A stretch of 64,000 bases of DNA from Bacillota bacterium (lineage in GTDB: Bacteria > Bacillota > Clostridia > Lachnospirales > Lachnospiraceae), in assembly GCA_023416695.1 (NCBI GenBank), contig JAEZGY010000027.1, positions 1-64,000 of the forward strand, written 5' to 3'. The notes below the pieces were generated by a model. It had not been told where the DNA came from and did not search any database. It saw only the letters and a program-made list of their open reading frames with translations. Both the position numbers and the translations under genes were made by a program. Positions 42,014 through 50,949 of the stretch are shown here, in pieces; position 1 is the first letter of the stretch; the number at the start of each line of letters is the position of its first letter.

Positions 42014-43942
42014 TTAATAAGTTAATCCGTAGCCTACTTTAAACATAGAATTAGAAGTCTTAATCTGATCTACTGATTCATACCAAGGCATTGGAAGCTT
42101 TCCTTTAAAGTTACTTTCTCCTGATAGCACATGAGCAACTCCCTGTGCCTCGCTACCTGGCAGATAACACATTACTGCTGCATCCCAATCCTTTAAATAG
42201 TCACTAATCAATACGTTTCTACCTGCTACAATTAAAGCCACAGTAGGAATGTTATTATCATCACGAAGTTCTTTTGCTTCCTCAATTGCTGACTTATTAT
42301 CAGGTAGACCAAGCTTTCCCGTAAGTGATAAATCCTCTGTATCTCCGTTCCACTCAGCATAAGAATCTTCGCCCACACAAAGGATGGTTACATCTGCGTC
42401 TTTCGCATCATCTTCATCAGTAATGATTGTAAATCCATATTTCTCTGCAACATCTTTAAAGCCTTGTAAAATTGTTGTGCATCCCTCTACCGAGCTACTT
42501 CCTTCCCAATCACCTGTCCATCCGCCACACTGTGCTTTTACATTTTCAAGGGCTGGACCAGTCAGATACACCTTCATATTTTTCTTTAGTGGTAGCACTT
42601 TATTATCGTTTTTTAATAAAACAAGACTTTCTTCAACAAGTTGCTCTGCAAGCTTACGATATTCTTTAGAACCCACTTCAGACTGTACTGTCTTCATATC
42701 ATTCATTAATGGATCTTTAATAATACCCGCATCTAGTTTCACCTTAATAATACGGTTTACCGCATCTGTTACTCTTTCCTCACTAATCTTGCCATCTTTT
42801 ACAGCCTGTACAATATATTCTCTACAGCTTTCAAAAGATTCTGGCTCCATTAGCATATCAATTCCTGCATTGATAGAAGTAATTACCTGCTCTTCAAGAG
42901 AATCTCCTGTTATATGGTGAATGGATTCCCAGTCAGAAACTATCATGCCCTTAAAGCCCATTTCATTTTTAAGTTTCCCTATGTATTCTGCATTCTCATG
43001 CATCTTTACTCCATTTAAACTACTATGAGAAATCATAATGGTCTGTACCCCTTTATCAATCAGGTTTTGATAAACGGATAATAAATTAGCAATCTCTTCA
43101 TCAGACAGTTCTGCATTGCCACGGTCTACGAGGAAATCATCTTCTCCACTTCCATACGTAATATTGCCATCAGCAAAGAAATGTTTTCCACATACCACTA
43201 ATCCAGAATCTAACATTCCCTTAGAATAAGCACCAGAAAGGCTTTTCACCAAGGAGACTTCGGAGGAGTAGCTCTCATAGGTTCTTCCCCATCTTGGCTC
43301 TGTAGCAACTGCTACACATGGAGAGAAATTCCAAAGCATACCACAAAGCTTTGCTTCATCCGCAACTGCTTGTCCCATCTTATACGTCAGTTCCTCATTA
43401 TTTGCTGCACCAATCCCTATATTATGAGGGAAAATGACAGCTCCTCTACAATAGTTCACCCCATGTACATCATCTTGTCCATAAATAAAAGGAATTCCGG
43501 ACTCAGATTTTAAGGTTGCCTCCTGTAAAGATCGAATATACTCTATCCAATCTTTGTCGTTAAAATCACCTGCTACAGATAGAACTGAGCCATAGGCATA
43601 TTCCTCCATAGCTCCTTCATCTACATAATAACATGCTGGTTGAACCATCTGAGCAGCCATTTCATCTAAGGTAAGTAAAGAAGTAATCTCCTCAGCCGTC
43701 ATACTAGATAAATCCATATTAGACTTATCAACTGTTTCTCTTTCTAGTATACTTTTTGTTGTAGCAGATGCTGTTGGTGAAGCAGCACTAGATGTCGTTG
43801 GACTTTTGGTATTAGGCGCCTTTGACTGCGTATCGTTTGCATTATTTGCATTACTATTTCCTGACTGGCAACCAGTAAGAAGCATACATACAATTAAAAT
43901 GCTAACCACTGCTTTTTTGAGGCAAGCAAATCTCTTTTTCAT
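42014..43942 (-). CDS. Glycoside hydrolase family 3 lipoprotein (beta-glucosidase-like)
   Basis: 642 residues. Signal peptide with lipobox LTGC (Cys ~25), then a Ser/Thr/Asn-rich linker. GH3 N-terminal barrel (~70-400): QDDVHGVNYCRGAVIFPHNIGIGA, KHFFADGNITYGSGEDD (substrate-binding Lys-His), nucleophile region GFKGMIVSDWESIHHI with the catalytic Asp. C-terminal sandwich domain (~420-640) with VLLKNDNKVLPLKK and GEDSYAEWNGDTEDLSL. Cleaves terminal beta-linked sugars, probably cello-oligosaccharides, outside the membrane. GGAGGAA precedes the ATG. It stands alone, without transporter genes. Confidence 0.92.
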   Translation of the reverse strand: MKKRFACLKKAVVSILIVCMLLTGCQSGNSNANNANDTQSKAPNTKSPTTSSAASPTASATTKSILERETVDKSNMDLSSMTAEEITSLLTLDEMAAQMVQPACYYVDEGAMEEYAYGSVLSVAGDFNDKDWIEYIRSLQEATLKSESGIPFIYGQDDVHGVNYCRGAVIFPHNIGIGAANNEELTYKMGQAVADEAKLCGMLWNFSPCVAVATEPRWGRTYESYSSEVSLVKSLSGAYSKGMLDSGLVVCGKHFFADGNITYGSGEDDFLVDRGNAELSDEEIANLLSVYQNLIDKGVQTIMISHSSLNGVKMHENAEYIGKLKNEMGFKGMIVSDWESIHHITGDSLEEQVITSINAGIDMLMEPESFESCREYIVQAVKDGKISEERVTDAVNRIIKVKLDAGIIKDPLMNDMKTVQSEVGSKEYRKLAEQLVEESLVLLKNDNKVLPLKKNMKVYLTGPALENVKAQCGGWTGDWEGSSSVEGCTTILQGFKDVAEKYGFTIITDEDDAKDADVTILCVGEDSYAEWNGDTEDLSLTGKLGLPDNKSAIEEAKELRDDNNIPTVALIVAGRNVLISDYLKDWDAAVMCYLPGSEAQGVAHVLSGESNFKGKLPMPWYESVDQIKTSNSMFKVGYGLTY

Positions 43943-44025
43943 ACTAATTCCTCCTAGTATAGCTTTATATCTTATATTCTAGCTTTAAATTAGTCAATGT
44001 AAAGTCGATTTGGATAGTTTTTACA

Positions 44026-44039
44026 ACTTGTTTACAAGT
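44026..44039. promoter_or_regulatory. Palindrome upstream of the GH3 gene
   Basis: ACTTGT-TT-ACAAGT, a perfect 14-bp inverted repeat about 90 bp before the GH3 start codon and just upstream of a plausible -35 (TTGACT). Could be an operator; the central CG of LacI-type sites is missing. Confidence 0.3.
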
Positions 44040-44048
44040 GAAAATTAT

Positions 44049-44083
44049 AAAAGAACTGCCACTTCATATGTGGCAGTTCTTTT
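44049..44083 (-). terminator. Terminator of the EF-hand-like gene
   Basis: AAAAGAACTGCCAC (44049-44062) is perfectly complementary to 44070-44083, ending the transcript shortly after the stop. Confidence 0.92.
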
Positions 44084-44090
44084 ATTCTAT

Positions 44091-45242
44091 CTATACTGCA
44101 AAATCTACGTGCTGAATTGTCCCGACGACACCATTACTCTCTCTTAAGAATACACCTGTGCTCCTAATTATGGCATTTGTACTGTTCGTTTTCATCTCAT
44201 TCAATGAATATTCTGTTGAAGTACTTCCAAGGTATATCGCTCCAATGTCTGCCTTCATCAGTGACATTAGATGGTCATCTCCATTTTCATCTTTAGTCCA
44301 AATAACTAAATCTTTAAAAATACTATCTGCTTCATCGATCCACCCATTGCCATCCTGATCGTACTGTGACAAATCCTTAAAGCCATCCCCTGATTTCGTT
44401 CCGAATAGCTCACTTCCATCATTAATCAACCCGTCACCATTTTTATCAAGTGCAAGGAAGCCACTACCTCCTGTAACAAAGGACATTTCTTCCTTCTCTC
44501 CATCAGAATTTAAATCAAATAGAAACTTTTGATCTGTTACCTTGGCAACACTAGTATCTAGATTAATGACCAAAGGATCGGTAAACACGTAATCTTCCAC
44601 TGTTAATGACTCATATTTCTGGCAAAAGGAACGGGACATCTCTACCATCACACCAAACTCAATCTTTCGTCCATCTTTCGTGGTAACTATTCCATTGGCC
44701 TGGTATGCCGTTTGCTCCACTTCATCCTGAAATCCTGAGGCCGCTGTGACCTTCTTCCATACTGTGGTGTTATTCAAATCTGCTTTAAGAGCCTTTCCTA
44801 TAGATAGCTGCTTATTTGAGATAGAAAGCTCTTTACTCGACATGGAGAATTCTTTACTAGTAGCCTTAGAAAGTTCCTCTTTTAAACTAGTTAAATCTCT
44901 GCCCCTTCTTCTCATAAAGGACTCAAGAAGCTTCTCAATGAGCCTCATCTTCAACTCTTCTAGAGAAGTGAGGGACATTTCTGGTTCCTTTATCTCAGCG
45001 GGCCCACTAGCTAACATTTTGGTATAGGCTTCTTGCTGATTTTCCTTGTTTCGTTTCTCTTCTTCCTTTGCTAACTCCTGTTTATAGCTTTCTAACTGTT
45101 CTACAGCTGACTTTCCTTCTTCCGATAAGGTAAATACTGCTGCATCTGATGAGCTCATGATGGCTTCTTGCCGACTCGTATAAGTTACCTTAGAATAGTT
45201 CCTTGAAGAGGCCATAGAAATATGACTTGTGTTGATATACAT
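44091..45242 (-). CDS. EF-hand-like calcium-binding protein, cytosolic or non-classically exported
   Basis: 383 residues with no signal peptide. Residues ~30-160 are helical and charged (QELAKEEEKRNKENQQ; repeats SMSSKELSISNKQLSIGK). Residues ~240-330 hold Asp/Gly-rich calcium loops: DLNSDGEKEE, DKNGDGLINDGSELFG, DQDGNGWIDEADSIFKDL. The phrase NDGSELFG followed by IDEAD..F..L.IW is known from RTX-like and other EF-hand proteins. Function unknown. It follows the GTPase-NYN gene by 64 bp with no terminator between, so the two may be cotranscribed. The ribosome site (GGGGGT) is acceptable. Confidence 0.7.
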   Translation of the reverse strand: MYINTSHISMASSRNYSKVTYTSRQEAIMSSSDAAVFTLSEEGKSAVEQLESYKQELAKEEEKRNKENQQEAYTKMLASGPAEIKEPEMSLTSLEELKMRLIEKLLESFMRRRGRDLTSLKEELSKATSKEFSMSSKELSISNKQLSIGKALKADLNNTTVWKKVTAASGFQDEVEQTAYQANGIVTTKDGRKIEFGVMVEMSRSFCQKYESLTVEDYVFTDPLVINLDTSVAKVTDQKFLFDLNSDGEKEEMSFVTGGSGFLALDKNGDGLINDGSELFGTKSGDGFKDLSQYDQDGNGWIDEADSIFKDLVIWTKDENGDDHLMSLMKADIGAIYLGSTSTEYSLNEMKTNSTNAIIRSTGVFLRESNGVVGTIQHVDFAV

Positions 45243-45306
45243 ACTAGCACCCCCTAACTACAAAAATTTGTATTTATAGGGTATATCGACACAAAAAATG
45301 GATTCC

Positions 45307-47958
45307 TTATACTTTTGGAGGTATTACAGTATTTCCTAAGCTAGATTTTCTCTCCTCAGACGTCTTTTTCTGTTCATAGGACATAAGTGCACCAGCTACC
45401 GTACGCTCTACCTCTTCCTTAAGCTCCCTCGCAGAGAGTAATGAAGCTCCATTACCACGAATAATTACCTGCTCTAGACCATCGGAGGTAGCAACTGTAA
45501 TGGAATAGTTACTGATTTTCTCATGAACAAATTTTTCAATGTACTGGTCAGCCGTCTCTGCCTCCTTGGTAAAGACGACATGGATGTTGTGATAATCAAA
45601 AATCTCTGTCTGATGCCCTTGAATTCGGTAAGCATCAAATACAACAATCAGGTTACATTTCTTAATCCCCTGGTAATTACACAGGGTATCCATTAACTTC
45701 CCACGAGCCCCTTCAATGTTGTCTTCTGCAAGCTCCTTTAAATCTTCCCAAGCAAAGATAATATTGTAGCCGTCCACTAGTAGGTATTCTTCTTTCTTCA
45801 CCTTAGGGCGTGGAGAAATTGTTCTAGGCCCTGTATAGACTTGCTGTTCACTGCTAGTCTTTTTCCAGTTTGACTTACTTCCTTTATTAGCATGGTAGGT
45901 TCTCTCTAAAATTCGGTCTATCTCGTCTGTTCCAATCCATAGCTCCTCTGTTGGCTGATTATTCTCCCCTGTAACTTTGGTTTCCTTCTGCCCTACCTTT
46001 GGTTTTAGATAACTCTCTACATGCATATAGTTTTTTACTTCATTCCACTCCACATAAAATCCTGCCCCATGAGCACAAAACACAGAGCCTGTTGGATTAA
46101 GCACATCACGTTCTGAGTCATATCCTATAGCCTCTATCACTTCTTCTGTATTATGACAAGGTTCATATCCCAATAGATCACAAAACATTCTTCCTTGTCC
46201 TTTAGTATAAGCCATAAGCTCTTGCTGATAATTCTTCATTGTAGCTACTGGCCCTTCTCCTGTAAGCGTCGCCCACCCATTTTCTGATTTCGTCAGCTCG
46301 CAGCTACCACTCATCTTCTCTATGTCAGTCATAGCTCGTCCCACCATAGATTCATTCAGCTCTATTGTAAACTTATAGTAAGGCTCAAGTAAGATCGACT
46401 GCGCTTGTTTTAATCCATTACGCACAGCACGATAAGTAGCCTGTCTAAAGTCTCCACCTTCTGTATGCTTTGCATGGGCACGTCCACCTACTAAAGTAAT
46501 TTTCATATCAGTAATGACTGATCCTGTTAGTACGCCACGATGCTCCTTTTCCCCAAGGTGGGTTAGTATAAGTCGCTGCCAATTTTTATCTAGCACATCT
46601 TCGCTTAAGCCAAGCTCAAACTGAAGACCACTTCCACAAGGTAGAGGTTCCAGTAACAAATGTACCTCTGCATAATGACGAAGAGGTTCAAAATGGCCTA
46701 CTCCCTCTACCACATTAGAAATAGTTTCCTTGTAGACAATACTTCCCTGTCCAAATGTTACCTTGACGCCAAAACGTTCTTCTATGAGACTTTGTAATAC
46801 CTCAATCTGTACCTCTCCCATAATTTGAGCTTGAATTTCCTTAAGCTCCTCCTCCCAGAGAATATGTAGCTCTGGATTCTCCTCCTCTAACAGGCGAAGT
46901 TTTGGAAGCATCTGTCTTTCATCTATTCCTTCTGGAAGAACAATCACATAGGATAACACAGGTTCTAATATAGGAGTAGTTGATAACTCCTCTCCCCCAA
47001 GTCCTTGCCCTGGATAAGTGTAATTAAGCCCTGTTACGGCACAAATGTTACCGGCATCTACTTCATTAACAGGAGTAAATTTCTCCCCGGAATAGATTCT
47101 TATCTGAGTCACCTTTTCCTCCCACAGGTCTTCCTCCATATGGATAGAGCTTTTCATTTCTCCAGTCAAGGTATCTCTAACCTTTAGACTTCCCCCTGTG
47201 ATTTTCATATAGGTAAGTCGATTTCCTGCCTCATCTCTAGCAATTTTAAATACCTTCGCCCCAAACTCCTTTTCATATGTTGGTGGTAGGGTATATAAAT
47301 CCATTCCATCTATAAGCTCTTTAATTCCTTGTAGCTTTAGAGCAGAACCAAAATAACATGGAAATACCTTTCTATTGCCCACTGCTTTTACCATGTGTAA
47401 GAAATCAATGGTTCCTTCCTCTAGGAATTCCTCCATAAGACTCTCTCCACACATAGCTACTTGATCAAGAAATTCCTCTGTCCTAGTGTTTGTAAAGTCC
47501 ACACATCCATAATCAAGCTGGCTCTTAAGTTGGCTCATGAGAAGCTCCTTCTCTGTACCAGGCTGGTCCATTTTATTAACAAATAGAAATACTGGTATCT
47601 TATAGCGCTTAAGAAGGTGCCATAAGGTTTTTGTATGACCTTGTATTCCATCTGCCCCACTGACTACCAAAATAGCATAGTCTAATACCTGTAGTGTGCG
47701 TTCCATCTCTGCGGAAAAATCCACATGGCCAGGCGTGTCTAAGAGCATGAATTCGGTGTCCACAGTCTGAAACACCGCTTGCTTTGAGAAAATCGTAATT
47801 CCTCTAGCCCTCTCTAACTCATAATTATCTAAATAAGCATCTTTATTATCTACCCGACCCATGCTTCTTATCTTCCCACTGACATATAGCAATGCCTCTG
47901 AAAGAGTGGTTTTTCCTGCATCAACATGAGCCAGAATTCCAATCGTTATTCTCTTCAT
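45307..47958 (-). CDS. TetM-like ribosomal GTPase fused to an NYN (YacP/Rae1-like) endoribonuclease domain
   Basis: 883 residues. Residues ~1-650 are an EF-G-like translational GTPase of the TetM/TetO type: P-loop AHVDAGKTT (10-18), ERARGITIFS, G3 DTPGHVDF, G4 NKMDQPG, then domains II-V (GRAHAKHTEGGDFRQAT, LLEPYYKFTIELNESMVGRAMTD, CDLLGYEP). Residues ~720-870 are an NYN nuclease domain of the YacP type: YLLVDGYNII (Asp729), VVFDAYR (Asp775), AETADQYIE (Asp804) and VATSDG (Asp826). B. subtilis YacP/Rae1 cuts mRNA in the ribosomal A site, and TetM also binds there (family knowledge). The fusion could place a nuclease on stalled ribosomes (inference). Typical TetM is ~640 residues. Drug resistance is unproven. 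Confidence 0.88.
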   Translation of the reverse strand: MKRITIGILAHVDAGKTTLSEALLYVSGKIRSMGRVDNKDAYLDNYELERARGITIFSKQAVFQTVDTEFMLLDTPGHVDFSAEMERTLQVLDYAILVVSGADGIQGHTKTLWHLLKRYKIPVFLFVNKMDQPGTEKELLMSQLKSQLDYGCVDFTNTRTEEFLDQVAMCGESLMEEFLEEGTIDFLHMVKAVGNRKVFPCYFGSALKLQGIKELIDGMDLYTLPPTYEKEFGAKVFKIARDEAGNRLTYMKITGGSLKVRDTLTGEMKSSIHMEEDLWEEKVTQIRIYSGEKFTPVNEVDAGNICAVTGLNYTYPGQGLGGEELSTTPILEPVLSYVIVLPEGIDERQMLPKLRLLEEENPELHILWEEELKEIQAQIMGEVQIEVLQSLIEERFGVKVTFGQGSIVYKETISNVVEGVGHFEPLRHYAEVHLLLEPLPCGSGLQFELGLSEDVLDKNWQRLILTHLGEKEHRGVLTGSVITDMKITLVGGRAHAKHTEGGDFRQATYRAVRNGLKQAQSILLEPYYKFTIELNESMVGRAMTDIEKMSGSCELTKSENGWATLTGEGPVATMKNYQQELMAYTKGQGRMFCDLLGYEPCHNTEEVIEAIGYDSERDVLNPTGSVFCAHGAGFYVEWNEVKNYMHVESYLKPKVGQKETKVTGENNQPTEELWIGTDEIDRILERTYHANKGSKSNWKKTSSEQQVYTGPRTISPRPKVKKEEYLLVDGYNIIFAWEDLKELAEDNIEGARGKLMDTLCNYQGIKKCNLIVVFDAYRIQGHQTEIFDYHNIHVVFTKEAETADQYIEKFVHEKISNYSITVATSDGLEQVIIRGNGASLLSARELKEEVERTVAGALMSYEQKKTSEERKSSLGNTVIPPKV

Positions 47959-48015
47959 ATACGTTCCTTTAGTTTAATTTATTTCTTATTCATGAGTATA
48001 AAGAAAGTAACGAAA

Positions 48016-48047
48016 AAAGGCAATTATTTTATGATAATTGCCTTTTC
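48016..48047 (-). terminator. Terminator of the second sigma/anti-sigma pair
   Basis: AAAAGGCAATTAT (48016-48028) is perfectly complementary to 48035-48047, just after the anti-sigma stop. Confidence 0.92.
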
Positions 48048-48061
48048 CTACTTGTCAGACT

Positions 48062-48829
48062 CTATTTATTAATCATTTTAATAATATACTCCTCTACCTG
48101 ATCTAAGGTAGTACTATCCTTTAACTCAGGGTACGTATATTTATCAAATACTAATCCTTTTGATGTCTCAAGAAATGCAAAACGTACTCCATCACTAAAG
48201 CCACAGTCAGCTAGCTCTTTGTAATGCAAGGTTACTCCATTCACCTGTGCAATACTGTTATTATCATACACCATAGGCATGAAGATTCCCATCATTCCCT
48301 CTCTCATAGCTGAGATTGTGTCTGTATCCTCTGTCCAAACATTACTATTGATTTGGCAAGGCAATAAGACTGTGATGGTCTCACCAGGATTCACCTTACC
48401 TCGATATACTTCATCAACTTTAATTTGTGCTAAAGCCTTATAATCCTTAGAACCATTAAAATCAATTTCTATGTTTCTTATGGACATTACTGTTCCTTTA
48501 AAGATGTTTGTATTCATCTTCTGGAAGATTTCCTCTTTAGACAATGACGCTAAGTCGGCAATACTATACATTACTGTCTTATCAACATATCTTACCTTTA
48601 CACCACCTGTAACGTTTGCAAAGCTTTCTTCTTCACTGTTAACCGTTGGTTCATAAAGCTTACTTAAGCCAACAATCCCTATCACCAATAAAAGCACAAG
48701 ACAGGCAGCTAACGAACCAATCTTCCAGTACTTTCTTTTTAGGCTTTTTTTCTTATGAATGAGTTCAGCCTCCTCAACCAAATCCTCGTCTAAAAGCCCT
48801 ATTTCCTTGTACAAATCCTCTTTCCTCAT
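48062..48829 (-). CDS. Membrane anti-sigma-like protein, partner of second ECF sigma
   Basis: 255 residues. N-terminus MRKEDLYKEIGLLDEDLVEEAELIHKKKSLK, one membrane segment (~35-55, ACLVLLLVIGIVGLSKLY), then an outside domain whose residues 115-200 (FKGTVMSIRNIEID, VDEVYRGKVNPGETITVLLP) resemble a small beta-barrel found in clostridial exported proteins. The gene starts within the sigma stop (ATGA overlap). Likely holds the sigma factor at the membrane until a signal releases it (inference from gene pairing). Confidence 0.75.
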   Translation of the reverse strand: MRKEDLYKEIGLLDEDLVEEAELIHKKKSLKRKYWKIGSLAACLVLLLVIGIVGLSKLYEPTVNSEEESFANVTGGVKVRYVDKTVMYSIADLASLSKEEIFQKMNTNIFKGTVMSIRNIEIDFNGSKDYKALAQIKVDEVYRGKVNPGETITVLLPCQINSNVWTEDTDTISAMREGMMGIFMPMVYDNNSIAQVNGVTLHYKELADCGFSDGVRFAFLETSKGLVFDKYTYPELKDSTTLDQVEEYIIKMINK

Positions 48830-49383
48830 ACTCTAACACCCTCCTTCTGAAGGTGAAGCCTTAACCCATTTCGAATGCGAAATAGCATGGATTTTACTTT
48901 GCTCTCACTAATTCCAAATTGGGAAGAGAGGCTAGCTATAGAATCTGAATAAAAGTAGCGGCGTATAAACACTTGGCGTTTGGTCTTTTCCAAGGTTCTT
49001 AAATAGTCACTAATAAGCTTTGCTACCTCCCCCTCTTTATAATCCGAAGTAAAAGTTGGCTCTACTGGAATGCATTCCTCTAGTTCTGATAATACTAGAT
49101 CAAATTGGTGATTCCTCTTCTTGGCAACATTATAGTCATACCGGTCTAAAGAGATATTACGTACTATCCGACCTAAAAATGCTTTAAAGTGAAGTGGTCG
49201 CTTCGGTGGTATCACGTTCCAGAGAGCAATATAGGTGTCATTCTCACATTCTTTTACATCTTCATAGTCATTTAGAATATTATGGGCAATGGTTTGACAG
49301 TAATGACCATACTTCTTGCAGGTCTCATCAATGGCGCTCTCATCCCTTTGCCAATATAAATCCAATATATTCTCATCCTCCAC
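48826..49383 (-). CDS. ECF-type RNA polymerase sigma factor (second pair)
   Basis: 185 residues from GTG at 49383, chosen because AAAGGAG lies 8 nt upstream and the product then begins MEDENILDLYWQRDES, matching the first sigma (MEDKEIIDLYWQRSET). Region 2 AHNILNDYEDVKECENDTYIALWNVIPP and region 4 KRQVFIRRYFYSDSIASLSSQFGISESKVKSMLFRIRN are clear. It follows arsC by 74 bp with no terminator, so it may be read from the ars promoter. A minus-strand TGAAAC near 49450 resembles an ECF -35 element. Confidence 0.92.
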   Translation of the reverse strand: MEDENILDLYWQRDESAIDETCKKYGHYCQTIAHNILNDYEDVKECENDTYIALWNVIPPKRPLHFKAFLGRIVRNISLDRYDYNVAKKRNHQFDLVLSELEECIPVEPTFTSDYKEGEVAKLISDYLRTLEKTKRQVFIRRYFYSDSIASLSSQFGISESKVKSMLFRIRNGLRLHLQKEGVRV

Positions 49384-49457
49384 AAGCTTCGCTCCTTTCC
49401 CATTTATAATGGTCTTCACTAATACAGTAGGAATCTAAGGTCTAAGGTTTCACAAAT

Positions 49458-49859
49458 TTAAAACATTTTTTGAATTCTTTTCTTTAAATCTAGAATCTTT
49501 TCCTCTATGAGCTTTGCAGTCTTTATAAATTCCTCATCCGACTTCCCACTTGGGTCCTCAAGCCCCCAGTCCTCTCTATGTTTACACGGAAGATATGGGC
49601 AGTTTACATTGCAGCCCATGGTAACTACTACGTCTACTTCTGGAATCTCTGATAACAACTTACTTCTCTGACTTTCCTTCATATCAATGTCATAGTACTC
49701 TTTTATAATACGAACAGCATCCTGATTAATCTCAGGTTTCGTCTCTGTCCCTGCAGAATAGCTAAGAAAGACATCAGCGGCTAATAACTTCCCTAATGCT
49801 TCTGCCATCTGAGAGCGACAGGAGTTATGGACACAGACAAATGCAACTTTTATTTTATT
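49458..49859 (-). CDS. arsC: Arsenate reductase, low-molecular-weight phosphatase type
   Basis: 133 residues from ATG at 49859, placed 8 nt after AAAGGAG; an upstream in-frame ATG overlaps the end of acr3. Reduces arsenate to arsenite. Seen: phosphatase loop CVHNSCRSQMAEALGK, and further cysteines in VVTMGCNVNCPYLPCKHREDWGLEDPSG that relay the disulfide to thioredoxin. Third gene of arsR-acr3-arsC. Confidence 0.93.
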   Translation of the reverse strand, partial: NKIKVAFVCVHNSCRSQMAEALGKLLAADVFLSYSAGTETKPEINQDAVRIIKEYYDIDMKESQRSKLLSEIPEVDVVVTMGCNVNCPYLPCKHREDWGLEDPSGKSDEEFIKTAKLIEEKILDLKKRIQKMF

Positions 49860-49881
49860 CATAGCTTTACTCCTTTTGTAT

Positions 49882-50934
49882 TCACTCATTCTTAAACCAA
49901 CCTTTCGTGGAGTTCGCTATCTTTACTAATATCAGCATTACTGGAACCTCTACTAACACCCCAACAATCGTTGCAAGGGCTACTGGTGAAGTTGGACCAA
50001 ATACAGCTATGGCAACTGCAACCGCTAGCTCAAAGAAGTTGGAGGCACCTATCATACCTGCTGGAGCTGCAACTGAATGAGGTAGCTTTAATAGCTTAGA
50101 CGCAAGGTAGGCAATGAAGAAAATGAGAAAGGTTTGTATTGTTAATGGTAGTGCGATTAATAAAATGTGTACTGGATTATTCAGGATAATATCCCCTTGG
50201 AAAGAAAAGATTATTACAAGGGTCAGTAATAGCCCGATTATTGTTGTATTATTAAACTTCGGTAGAAAGGTCTCTGTAAAGTACTCTTCTCCTTTTTTCT
50301 TTATAACAAATGTTCTAGTGAGTATTCCCCCTGCTAGTGGAATCACCACAAACAATACTACGGAGAGAAATAAGGTATCCCATGGAACTGCCACATCTGA
50401 CACACCTAGTAAAAACTTAACGATAGGAACAAAGGCAACTAGAATAATCAGATCATTAGTTGCCACCTGCACTAAGGTATATGCTGCATTTCCCTTTGTC
50501 AAATGACTCCAAACAAATACCATGGCAGTACAAGGTGCAGCTCCAAGTAAAACTGCTCCCGCCAAATAATCCTTTGCAAATTGATCGGTAAGTACCCCTC
50601 CAAAAACCACGTAGAAGAAGAAATACGCAATGCCAAACATGGTAAATGGTTTAATGAGCCAATTGGTTATCCAGGTAACAAATAAACCCTTTGGATTTTT
50701 CCCTACGTATTTAATACTTTTAAAATCTACTTTCATCATCATTGGGTAGATCATTAGCCAAATTAAGATAGCAATTGGAATGGATACATTGGCATACTCA
50801 AACCTTCCTAGAAAATCTGGGATACCAGGAAGAAACCTACCAATGAATACTCCAACAAGCATACAAAGTACTACCCAAATAGTTAAAAACTTCTCAAAAA
50901 AGCCGATGCCCTGAACATTCTTTTCTTTCATCAC
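49882..50934 (-). CDS. acr3: Arsenite efflux transporter, Acr3 family
   Basis: 350 residues, ten hydrophobic segments. Exports arsenite. Seen: MLVGVFIGRFLPGIPDFLG, LIWLMIYPMMMKVDF, GAVLLGAAPCTAMVFVWSHLTKGN (with the conserved transport cysteine), and GASNFFELAVAVAIAVFG, all Acr3 signatures distinct from the ArsB family. Begins 15 bp after arsR. AGGAGG-like site precedes the ATG. Confidence 0.94.
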   Translation of the reverse strand: MMKEKNVQGIGFFEKFLTIWVVLCMLVGVFIGRFLPGIPDFLGRFEYANVSIPIAILIWLMIYPMMMKVDFKSIKYVGKNPKGLFVTWITNWLIKPFTMFGIAYFFFYVVFGGVLTDQFAKDYLAGAVLLGAAPCTAMVFVWSHLTKGNAAYTLVQVATNDLIILVAFVPIVKFLLGVSDVAVPWDTLFLSVVLFVVIPLAGGILTRTFVIKKKGEEYFTETFLPKFNNTTIIGLLLTLVIIFSFQGDIILNNPVHILLIALPLTIQTFLIFFIAYLASKLLKLPHSVAAPAGMIGASNFFELAVAVAIAVFGPTSPVALATIVGVLVEVPVMLILVKIANSTKGWFKNE

Positions 50935-50949
50935 AATCCTCCTAATACA

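Noticed and set aside
42384..42920. 178-codon plus-strand open frame inside the GH3 gene
   Set aside because: Antisense shadow of GH3 catalytic sequence; Ser/Pro-rich composition typical of reverse-complement reading.
45307..47958. Calling the gene tetM/tetO tetracycline resistance
   Set aside because: GTPase part is TetM-like, but the C-terminal nuclease fusion and chromosomal context do not support assuming drug resistance.
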